28,921 bases of DNA, from NCBI GenBank assembly GCA_033557685.1, contig JAWQRN010000490.1:1-28921 (forward strand). The letters are read 5' to 3'. The notes under the pieces were generated by a model. The model made no database searches. It saw only the letters and a list, made by a program, of their open reading frames with translations, and was not told where the DNA came from. The translations under genes and the position numbers were made by a program. Below, piece after piece: positions 9,989 to 18,470 of the stretch (positions within the stretch are counted from its first letter, which is position 1; every line of letters begins with the position of its first letter). This DNA comes from Sperchopsis tessellata. Its lineage: Eukaryota > Arthropoda > Insecta > Coleoptera > Hydrophilidae.

Positions 9989-10157
9989 CTTAAATAATCA
10001 CTAACGCTTCACATTAAAACTTTCAAATAATCTGAATGTTGTTTGTTTTTACATTGCAACTTCATCCGCGACACTACTACAACTACTCGACTAATAATAA
10101 AATACAACTTCATCTACATCATATTCAACTACTACTACATGTATACGATCATCGTAG
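9989..10157 (+). promoter_or_regulatory. Extended 3' splice-site region of exon B (AG exclusion zone)
   Basis: The 167 bases 9989-10155 contain no AG before the acceptor AG at 10156-10157. A branch-point-like CTCGACTAAT lies at 10086-10095, about 62 bases from the acceptor. The sequence next to the AG (CATGTATACGATCATCGTAG) is not pyrimidine-rich. The layout matches exon A, from which it was duplicated, yet the AG-free state has survived visible divergence. The two constitutive Snap25 acceptors have AG-free runs of only about 20-30 bases. Confidence 0.55.
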
Positions 10158-10220
10158 AGCGAATCGAATGCTACACGGATAGAAGTGGCCAACCAGAGGG
10201 CTCACGATCTACTCAAGTAG
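10158..10220 (+). CDS. Snap25: SNAP-25 alternative terminal exon B
   Basis: After the acceptor ATCGTAG the exon reads SESNATRIEVANQRAHDLLK and ends in TAG. It joins in phase 0 to the exon ending at 6511 and completes the second SNARE helix. Against exon A there are eight codon differences, six of them synonymous (for example CAA/CAG, CGT/AGG, CTC/CTA). That is the pattern expected under purifying selection on both copies. An AATAAA at 10507-10512 is a plausible polyadenylation signal. A longer open frame (10043-10546) crosses this exon in another frame and is not coding. Exon B differs from C mainly at the start (SESNAT versus GESNET) and the end (HDLLK versus NKLLKS). Confidence 0.92.
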   Translation, partial: SESNATRIEVANQRAHDLLK

Positions 10221-10323
10221 ACACATTAAAATCAGTTACACCCTTTTCAGTACCAAATACCCACTATACAACCCACTTATATATTACCACTACCCTTTTT
10301 ACCAAACCACCTACAACTCACGC

Positions 10324-10343
10324 TGCTTTTCGCTCACGCCTGA
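10324..10343 (+). promoter_or_regulatory. Element downstream of exon B, near-perfect complement of the site before exon C
   Basis: The sequence TGCTTTTCGCTCACGCCTGA can pair with 13690-13709 at 19 of 20 positions (18 Watson-Crick pairs, one G-U and one C-C mismatch). It lies 104 bases past the exon B stop. It is shared with exon A through the duplication. A pairing across 3.3 kb that loops out the intervening intron is possible; the function is inference. Confidence 0.45.
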
Positions 10344-12374
10344 TTATACACTTGCATATACATACACGAAAGCAATATTGTACTCTGATTTTTTTGTTGT
10401 TGTTATTGTTCTTCTCAATTTTGCACCAAAATTTGATGCTTGTTGGTAGAATGACATTATTGTGGTACAAAAATGTCTTATTTTGGAACAGTAATACGTT
10501 TTATAAAATAAACTTGTGGTCACAAAGGAAATTAAAATTTTCATAGGTAGGTCTAAAATATTTCTAGCAGTGGATAAGTGATCTTTATAACTTTGTAATG
10601 ATAAATAGAAAAAAACAAAATGTGCTAGTAAAATTTATAAAAGATGCTAGTAACATAAGTTGCTGAGTAACTTTAGTGAAATTCCAACCCAATAGTTTGA
10701 CTGCGTAGATTTATGGATTTCTTGATGATTACCGTTGTCACGCTCAATTTATGAAATATATGACACCTTAAGGTGAAGTTACATTCATCACCATATAACT
10801 TTTCATCTTGAGATGAGGTTATCATTGAGAAACCATTCTTGCAGCTTTTAGATAATGAACATATGATGTAAAATATATAGAAAAGAATGATTATGTATGT
10901 GTGTGTATAAAAATGCAGTATATCTATGTAGTTCTGCACCAAATACCATTTTCAATTTGTCATTATTAGCATCTGTGAAGAATTTAATAGAGATTTCTCT
11001 AAAGATCTAATTCTAGTGCATTCCTATTGTTACATTTGAATAAAAATCAATCAAATGAAAGTGAATTTGAAATAAATTAGAAGCTCTTGCTTTTTGATAT
11101 CCACAGAACTCTTAATGTGGAATTTTGCTTTTAATGCGGCCTTATATATGCAAATATAAAGGTATACTTACTATGAAAATGTTTACACATGCAGTGCAAT
11201 TTTTTTTGCGTAGTTCACAGATATGTTAAGGTGTCAAATAGGTATGAATGTATATCTTCGCGAATCCTCTCTATAAGCTTTGGATAATCCATTGTGTAAT
11301 TTTCATCAGAAGTATGAGATCATTATTAAGGGAAAAAAAGTTTAGATCAAGTATTTTGGGAATCTATAGAAGAGCCCTGTATAATATTACTATAACACAG
11401 GCTTAAAGATTTTGTTTCCCATTTAAAAACAATTAAAACCGAAGGTATGTAGACAAGATATTTAGATATGTACAATAGCTATTGATTTAGAGAAGTCTAG
11501 AGAATCGGTCATTCAATTGCCTGTCAAGCAGATTGAGATCATTGGTCATCTGCTAAAGAATAGAATTTTAAATTGAGTAGGTTTGTAAAAAAGTTGGAAT
11601 CAGAAATCTAAACTCTGCTTATTCTGAAAATGTATAAACTGTATAACATTGAATCTTTAAACCCTGAAAAAGATAAATGTCATTTTACTTGACAGTTTTT
11701 TTATTTCTATAATACATTTAAGTTAATGATGAGCAGCTTAAATGCCAACTATCATTCTTTTCAATATTATTTTACTGGGTATATGTTGTTAAATAATAGT
11801 TTTCATCCCATTTTCATAAGTTTTATTGTTAAATTGTATTTCTATTTGAAAACTAAATTATTTTAAAACAAGGTATGTATATATCTGTGACTCAAACCAC
11901 TATACATCTTCAATATTAATCACTCCATCCAATGAGACAATATATCTAAATGTTATTCTAAAATGCTATAATTCTAGTTCTTTGTTATATTTTCATGTTT
12001 CATTGTATTTAAAAACCTTTAAAATTCTTGCATGACTTTCATAATTCTTTCTGCATATTGTTCAAGCATTTGCATGGTCACTCTTTATTGTTTAACTTCT
12101 TCAGTGGTGGCAAATCATAGTAGAAATTTTAAAGATTGGAACATAATTTCCATTAAATCTTTTAAGAATAAAAGTTATGAGTTCTCTTCATCTTATGTCA
12201 TCAGCAATCAGCTTTATGTGTGCCTCCATTATATAGGTATGTAGTTTTAAGATTCAAACTCTCACATTCAACTAATTTGTTTTTCAATTTACTATACAAT
12301 ATTATAAATGGGAACCTAAAGTATTGAATTAAATTCACAAAAGCAAAATACATTGTTTTCACATAAATGCCTGA
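10344..12374 (+). other. Snap25: Intron between terminal exons B and C, first part, with possible 3' UTR of isoform B
   Basis: AT-rich DNA with AATAAA at 10507-10512. The short open frames (10673-10942 minus, 12032-12244 plus) have low-complexity composition and no known motif. Nothing else is supported. Confidence 0.5.
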
Positions 12375-12890
12375 ATGGTTATAATACTTTTTCTCAAAGA
12401 GTACATTTTATGACTTTCCAATTGTTAAGACATTTTTTAGAAAAATTATCGATAATTTTTTTAAATTGCAAACCCAATTTTTTTTTCTACTATTTGGTAG
12501 ATAATTTTATTCTCTATTAAATAGTTACAGCAAGTTGTACACAAAAAACATTTAATAGGTCAATCATTTTTTTACTTGTGCTCCTTGTTAACAAAAGATG
12601 TTTTTTAAGTCAACTGGAAAAAAATGACATTTCATAAACAATGAAATATTTACTTTATTTGGAAAGATTGCTGTTCATTTATGAATCACATTTTTAAAAT
12701 GTAAATAATATTTTCTTATGCAACATATAACTTGAACAGAAAATAAAAATCTATCAAATAGTAGAATAAAATAGGTTTGCAATAAAAAAAAAATTGTTGA
12801 TGTCAACATAAGTTACTCAAAAATTTTCTGAAAAACTGGAGTCATACTAAAATGTGTCCTTTAAGTAAAATTACTGTACCCAGTTGATCC
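12375..12890. mobile_element. Non-autonomous inverted-repeat element (MITE-like)
   Basis: The two halves are imperfect inverted repeats. Left ATTGCAAACCCA...TTCTACTATTTGGTAGATAA (about 12464-12506) matches the complement of right ATCTATCAAATAGTAGAATAAAATAGGTTTGCAAT (about 12750-12783). Outside this, left GAGTACATTTTATGACTTTCC matches the complement of right GTCATACTAAAATGTGTCC. The arms total roughly 100-150 bp with about 250 bp between. No target duplication was resolved and no coding region exists, so the superfamily is unknown. A related half-copy follows at 13060-13230. Confidence 0.5.
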
Positions 12891-13059
12891 TTCTTTTTGT
12901 AAAAAAATATTTATTTTTATTGAAATTTATTCAATTCTTTTTCAATTACTGTATAATTAAACATATTTCTAATTTATAATCCTCCCAAATAAAGTAAATA
13001 TTTATTATGTTGGACATGTCTTTTCTTTGGCTCAAAAAATACCTACATATTGTTAAATT

Positions 13060-13230
13060 TACAGGATAAAAATTTTTGTGTAACTATTAAATAGAGAATA
13101 AAAATTAGGGTGGTAAATTAAGAAAATATTATATCCCATTAATATTTTCTTAATTTACCAAAAATTGTTTGGAAAACTGAAAAGTTATACTAAAATATGC
13201 ATTTTAAAAAGAATAATTATGGTTGCAATT
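13060..13230. repeat. Half-copy of the inverted-repeat element, containing a perfect hairpin
   Basis: TGTAACTATTAAATAGAGAA at about 13079-13098 is the near-complement of TTCTCTATTAAATAGTTACA inside the element at 12375-12890. CAAAAATTGTTTGGAAAACTG (shortened here by context) and TATACTAAAATATGC near 13154-13200 match the right arm of that element. In the middle, 13111-13130 and 13141-13160 are perfect 20-bp inverted repeats around a 10-base loop. Confidence 0.5.
13111..13160. repeat. Perfect 20-bp inverted repeat with 10-nt loop
   Basis: TGGTAAATTAAGAAAATATT at 13111-13130 is followed by ATATCCCATT and the exact reverse complement at 13141-13160. It would form a strong hairpin in DNA or in the pre-mRNA. 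It is most likely the tip of a palindromic MITE rather than a terminator. Confidence 0.9.
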
Positions 13231-13689
13231 TAAAGCAAATATATATGACATCGTTGATTCTCCAAAACTTTTGGTTCTGTATATTATTCTCAGATACCCT
13301 TATTAGAGCACTGAAGATGTTAAATCATTTATTTTTTTTTGCATTATAAGCTTTAAATTAATTGCTTTCATATCTATTACTCTTTTCTAACAACACTTCA
13401 TAGTATATTTCATCCATATAGTTGTATTCTTCTACTTAGTTGGACTTTTAAATGTTTTTCTTATTGTAAAAATTACAATCCAATTTGCAAACTCAAATGT
13501 ATCGTGGTTCAACTTTTTCAAAATTTGGACCAAAATGGGTGCCTTTTGTTACGCATAAGGTTAATCGGAAGAATCTCATAACTATGCAATTAACTAAGCT
13601 GTTAATATTGTATACAAAAAGTCTGTTTGCATTATTATTGCATAACTTATATATACACGATTATACTTACATTTGCATGTACAGAGGCT

Positions 13690-13709
13690 TCAGGCCTGAG
13701 CGAAAAGCG
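13690..13709 (+). promoter_or_regulatory. Candidate RNA-pairing site upstream of exon C
   Basis: TCAGGCCTGAGCGAAAAGCG lies 82 bases before the acceptor dinucleotide of exon C and is far more GC-rich than its surroundings. It is the near-perfect complement of 10324-10343 and a partial complement of 8262-8281. Its first ten bases are a palindrome, TCAGGCCTGA, so self-pairing is possible too. From 13708 to the acceptor there is no AG. Confidence 0.4.
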
Positions 13710-13791
13710 CCCCAAATTGAACTTAAATATAATAAATTAAATTGGCTATATAAATGTGATGTGGCGCACTGGTGATGTCTTTGTTGATTAG

Positions 13792-13857
13792 GGCGAGAGC
13801 AACGAAACACGTATCGCAGTGGCTAACCAGCGCGCCAACAAGCTCCTCAAGTCGTAA
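13792..13857 (+). CDS. Snap25: SNAP-25 alternative terminal exon C (insect-canonical type)
   Basis: After the acceptor TTTGTTGATTAG the exon reads GESNETRIAVANQRANKLLK, then Ser and TAA. It joins in phase 0 to the exon ending at 6511. GESNETRIAVANQRA is almost the same as Drosophila GESNEARIAVANQRA, so this is the version closest to the known insect protein; A and B look derived. It encodes 21 residues against 20 for A and B and is more basic at the end (NKLLKS versus HDLLK). With this exon the product has the usual SNAP-25 C-terminus. The nearest clear AATAAA is at 14251-14256. No fourth copy was seen in the window. Confidence 0.95.
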   Translation, partial: GESNETRIAVANQRANKLLKS

Positions 13858-14720
13858 AGGACAGGAGGTTAAGTCGTCTTTTATACTCTTCTCCCAATTC
13901 TCGGTGTTGCTTAGTGTAACGTATAGTTTCTAGTTTGTACTGTATTTATTTACATTGAATTCGAGATCTGCAACAACGATTAAAAATTATATTAAATTTA
14001 AAACATTTTGTTATGGTTTAATACAATCATAGTTAAACATTTATAGTTTTTATTTTGTGCCATAAAAAATTAATTACATTAAAAGCGGTTTCTTAAACGC
14101 TATTTCTTAATGTGTATTTTTTTATTAATATTGTTTTTGAAATATTCATTTTAAGTATTTACCCAAATTAAAGCCAAGATAGAATTATTTTCAGACAGTT
14201 ATAAAATATTTAGTATTTATTTGTTTAGCTATATTCAATTTTAAATTTAAAATAAAATGTAAAATTAAAATTATTTAACGCTGTGCATCGACAAGCCTAA
14301 TTATCGATTCGAGGTACGAAACCTATTCTCGAATTCAATGCATTTTGTATAACCGTAGAAATATTTTTATGTGTACCAGTTTCGAGTGTGAAATACATTT
14401 GCTTCAAAAAGTAATTCTAGCCTCAATATAATGTTTAAGAATAAAATGATTTTCAGTAGGTATTATAACATACATATTGTTCGGAACTGGTACATAAACT
14501 TGATCCTGAGATATTATTCTTATGTAAGCAGGCATATACTACGCACAGTCGTAGAAAAACGCTACTACAAAAAAAAGATGCTGTGTTTTCACGAATTGTA
14601 ATTTTTCTTAATACATGTTACTAGTTCACGTGTAATATAATATTTGATGATGCCATTTTGTCATATGAATTTTAATGTTAATGTATTTGTGATAAATATG
14701 GTAGGGAATACATTTTTAAT
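13858..14720 (+). other. Snap25: Probable 3' UTR and flank of Snap25 isoform C
   Basis: AT-rich sequence after the exon C stop, with AATAAA at 14251-14256 and further AATAAA-like hexamers near 14440. No coding region was recognised. Where transcription ends cannot be told from sequence. Confidence 0.5.
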
Positions 14721-14935
14721 CAGGCCACGAGTTGTCCGGGGTGTTAAAGTGGTGTTTTTCCCTTGTGGTGATTAAGCAGGTTTCAGCTCGGTAAGTACAT
14801 GGATGGATAACCTTGTCACCTTCGCGTTCTTTTGGTCTGCATTATGATGGGGTTCAATCCAGGACGAGGAGTTTACCCCAACACGAATGACTTGTCCTGT
14901 GCCAAGGTGCATGAATAGTACATTTAAAAACATTT
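14721..14935 (+). repeat. 5S rRNA-derived SINE (SINE3-type)
   Basis: The segment at 14768-14814 follows a 5S rRNA gene. GATTAAGCAGG matches the 5S A box (GTTAAGCA...). CGGTAAGTACATGGATGGATAACC matches the 5S C box (usual form CGGTCAGTACTTGGATGGGTGACC, 20 of 24). The head from 14721 (CAGGCCACGAGTTGTCCGGG) and the 3' body are not 5S-like. A second B-box-like GGTTCAATCC sits at 14851-14860. A working 5S gene is excluded by the lost 5' third and many substitutions. It lies just past Snap25. Confidence 0.7.
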
Positions 14936-16760
14936 TCCATTTTATAGAAAAATTAAATTTTATGTTTTTTTTAGTTTGATTTTATCATATCCAAAATAAC
15001 TACATGTATTTATTTGAAATATATGATGTGATATATCATTGTATTTAACAATAGAATTATTTCTTTAAATTTTCATTTAACTTTGTTATGTATTTAAGTT
15101 AAGTCATTACCATTTTTAATCTACGAAGAGTAGGTAATTAAAAATTAAGCTCGAAATATGAGGATGGCATAAAAGTCCTAAAAATATGCATTAACATTGT
15201 TAAATCATATGAAATTTTGGCATTGTAATGAAAAGTTAATGTATGTGATGGGTCTACTAAAATAGTTTTAAAAAAGTTGTAAATTGTAATGTTCATAAAA
15301 ATAACAAAGTGGTGGAGATATAAGAGTTGTTATTTAAATGTATATAGAAATTTAAAAATGACATAACGAATATTGAATTTTGTCTTGTTTACTTTTATCG
15401 GACTTGTAAATACTAAATATATGGTGCACTAGTAACATTTTTAGTAGAGCATTGTTTTTGTTAAAGTTTGGCACAGTTTATATAATAAAAATTGTTAAAA
15501 AGTAATAATAATTAGAAAAGGGAACATGCTCCCTCTTTTCCTGTGATGCGAGTGTCAAAGTTTGTTTAAGTTTTTGTTGTTAATATAGTTTCAAATATTC
15601 GCATGATTAGGGAAAGAGCACATAAAAGATACTTTTTACTGTGATTAGGCCTATCCTTAACCCAAATGTTCCCTGCATGACGACGATGGGCGTGGTTTTT
15701 ATTATTAAATTTAGAGTTTTCACCATGATTATAACAAACAACTTCCATAATGTATTTAAGGTCCGTTTTTGTTATGTACAGGTCCTTAGTATGTGAGTAC
15801 TGAATAGATTTAAAATAAGGAAGAGTGATATATTTACTTAAATAATGGACGTCGATGCACCAACACGTCTGGCATATCAATTAAACAGATGTTTCGGTAC
15901 ATCGGTGTGCTGTGACTTTGTATCGATAAGATAATTTACTTTTGCATCAAGTTTTTGAGTAATAACTATTACATATATAACGATTTTGTTCATGATATCT
16001 GTAAGAGAGCACATGGCACTTTTCGGTTATGTACTTTTTATGAGAAAGTAGTTATAGCTGACACTGACAGTGAACTATTTATTTCCTTGTTATGGTTAAA
16101 AGCTTTAAGGTGCTTTTATTTGCCTGTTGATAGATCATTTTTCATAAGTGGTGCAAATTTTAAATGGAATATTAGAGTAATATACTATTTAAAATAATGA
16201 AGTGTTGCTTGAATGAACTTTATCAGTATTAATAAACATTAAATGCCATAAGGTGCAAAGTGCTTTCTAATAGAAATTGCCTTAGTCCTGCTTGATAGTG
16301 TAGTTGAGCTAATAAAAAATACCAGCAGATCTACAGTAATAATTTATATTAAAACAAAAATATGTAATATTCTATTATATAATATATAGTGTAGTAAATT
16401 TGAAATTATAAATAAGAGTAATAAACAAATCTATTACTGAAAACATGTTTTTGTTTATGTCAATTATAAAACCCTAAACATTTGTTATATGACCAATTAA
16501 ATTAAGTTTCTTCATGATATTTTTGGTAAGGGTCATTACGTATATTATATATATATATAAACATTCATCAAAGAAGTACCGGGAATTTTTAAGTCAAATG
16601 GCCCGGGCAAGTGCCATGTATACAAATTTTTTTTTTCTAGATTGGTAGGACTGTCGTTTATATTGCAAAGTTTGAACGCGATCTGTTTACCAGTCTTTTT
16701 AGGGCGGCTAATAAACTCAACGACCTCAGTAGTGTTTCACGATTTGCACAAAACGAAGTA
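14936..16760. other. Non-coding stretch between Snap25 and the transposon cluster
   Basis: AT-rich, with a short TA tract at 16540-16558. Frames such as 15566-15880 (minus) and 15955-16197 (plus) have no recognisable motif. From about 16650 to 16760 the composition changes and may be the 5' part of the mariner-like element that follows. Confidence 0.45.
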
Positions 16761-16980
16761 GTTGAATAGAGAGTTTGCCTCAAATTTTGTGTTGCGAATG
16801 GAATTTTGTGTGCGGAAGTGCTCAAAATGTTAGAAAGGGCTTAAGTTGATAAAGTTTTATCAAAAACACGTGCTTATGAGTGGTACAAAGCTTTCAAGAA
16901 GGGCCGAGAAATCGTCGAAGACTTGCCTGTTTCCGGTCGACCTCCACTACCGACGAAAACATCAACAAAGTGAAGGAAAT
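16761..16980 (+). pseudogene. Mariner-like transposase N-terminus, broken
   Basis: Frame 1 from 16767 (after a stop in place of the usual Gln) reads RVCLKFCVANGILCAEVLKM and, past another stop, VDKVLSKTRAYEWYKAFKKG, then REIVEDLPVSGRPPLP. This is the helix-turn-helix DNA-binding part of mariner transposases (family form ...RVFEWHKRFKEGREDVEDDPRPGRP). A frameshift near 16940 then gives STSTTDENINKVKEI in the next frame, again typical. The copy ends near 16980 where the minus-strand jockey-like element begins. The catalytic DDD/DDE domain is missing. Confidence 0.85.
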
Positions 16981-17468
16981 TATAATAAGGGCACCGCTCT
17001 GTCAGGGTCAGCCTGTGGATTGGGTAATCATAGTCTCCTCTATGACGAGTGCCATAATTATGTGAGGACTCCGAGTTCGAAAACGTACTACATTGCTCAT
17101 GCAGAAAAGTTATGCATGTATATACATATACAGCCGGGACCGTCTACATCCCATTCTCCCGGAATAAGCCACGGCAAGTGGCACGACACTCCCCATTAAA
17201 AATTATCGTCACCACTCGTTTTTGAAGCAAGAAAACCCTCTGCAATCCAACACCTGACCCCCAAATCAGGATGCCAAACCTAAAAACTCGTACTCCTTGC
17301 AATTACCATTAGGCCAAAACTAAGTTTATTTTATTTGGATATTAGATCTTCAATCTGGGTGCCAGTTCAGCCTGCCATCAAGGCGTATGCCCAACAACTT
17401 GGCAATCTCAACATCACCGGCTTCGTTTTGTTGATTTTGAGGACCACACCACTCCGAACCAACCAGCC

Positions 17469-18470
17469 TTAAATAGCAGTAAAAAATCTCGAGCCCTCAT
17501 TCTGAATATCGAGAATATCCCCACCATAGACCAACAAACTGGTATCGTCCACATATTTCACCACTGATGTGCCACGGAACCAAGTTGGGCATTTCATAAA
17601 AATGATAAAAAGTAGGGGCTCCAGTATATTTCCCTGGTGCACTCCCCTCTCAACCCGTAATGCAGCAGACAGGTATTCCTTGCCATCACCAATCAACCTC
17701 ACTCTCTAAAACCTGCCCGAAAGGTACGACCTAAACCACATCAGTGGCACACCCCGGACCCCACAAACCTGTCCAAAAGGATACCATGAGCCAGGCAATC
17801 AAATACCTTGGAGAGGTCAAGAGACAGCCCAAGTACCATTTCTCCCTTCTCAAAAGCCAAAACAACATTATTCAAAGATTACCGTTTCCACACCTCTGAG
17901 GGGAAGAAACCCATGCTGATCACCAGCCAAAATACCACACTTAGCAATGAATTTACTCAAACGTATGTGGACAATCAACCCCAAAATCTTTGTGAAAGAT
18001 TGTAACAGGCTAATCGGGCGGTAGTTTCTAAGTCCTCAGGGTCACCCGACTTGAAAATTGGACTGACAACGGCAATCCAAAAGTGTTCCGGGTATATAGG
18101 GAGCTATTAATTATATATCGACCAGATGGTCAAGTATAAAGAAAACACATTTTTTCCAAAGATAGATGGACACCTCATCATGACCACAACTCTTTTTAGA
18201 TTTCAAATCCCAGACAATGCTCAGAACCTCAACACCATCAACCGGATAAAAAAAACATTGAATCCACATTGACACTACCAGAGCGCGAAAAATCACCAGC
18301 AGCACACATCCGCTGAACCGGGATGACATCAATCTGGTTATTAAAATCATCGGAAACTGTCTGCAAATCAACAGCACCCTGAAAAGGTGGCATCGCATCT
18401 CCTCCAATCTCACGACAAACAATATCCCAAACCGTTCTAGACCTATTCCCCAATTCCAGAATGTGATCAT
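17469..18470 (-). pseudogene. Reverse transcriptase domain of the jockey/CR1-like element
   Basis: The RT palm is present in pieces. They are IPIFKSGDPEDLRNYRPISL-type sequence at 18085-18010, LGLSLDLSKVFDCLAHGILL-type at 17832-17775 (first catalytic Asp kept), GVHQGNILEPLLFIIFMKCP at about 17655-17590, and the active-site YVDD (usual YADD) near 17555-17540. Frames change between these blocks and at least one stop follows the palm, so no enzyme can be made. Upstream, at 18470-18111, is an open stretch of 119 codons containing DLKSKKSCGHDEVSIYLWK, the linker before the RT (usual form ...KSSGPDGIP). Confidence 0.85.

Larger units (their letters stand above)
10022..10343 (+). repeat. Tandem exon-duplication unit, copy B
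   Basis: This is the second copy of the block at 7921-8281, displaced by about 2.1 kb. The best-kept parts are the TGTTGTTTGTTTTTACA start, the CTACAACTACTCGACTAA box, the exon with TAGACAC, and the terminal TTTTCGCTCACGCCTGA element. Linker sequences are diverged, so the duplication is not very recent. Confidence 0.85.

Noticed and set aside
10043..10546. Open frame of 167 codons spanning exon B
   Set aside because: It runs in a different frame from the SNAP-25 exon, is rich in Thr/Tyr/Ile from CA- and TA-rich intron sequence, and has no known motif.
13111..13160. Rho-independent-type terminator hairpin
   Set aside because: The setting is a eukaryotic intron and the stem is AT-rich without a following T tract. 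A palindromic repeat is the better reading.
13485..13775. Open frame of 96 codons just before exon C
   Set aside because: No family similarity, and it ends before the exon C acceptor in unrelated sequence. It overlaps the candidate pairing site by chance.
14768..14814. A working 5S rRNA gene
   Set aside because: Only the internal promoter part matches. The 5' third and the terminal stem are absent.
15566..15880. Minus-strand open frame of 104 codons
   Set aside because: There is a vague resemblance to the C-terminal end of non-LTR elements (a KNHAHRRH-type stretch), but no diagnostic block and no neighbouring RT, so it was not called.
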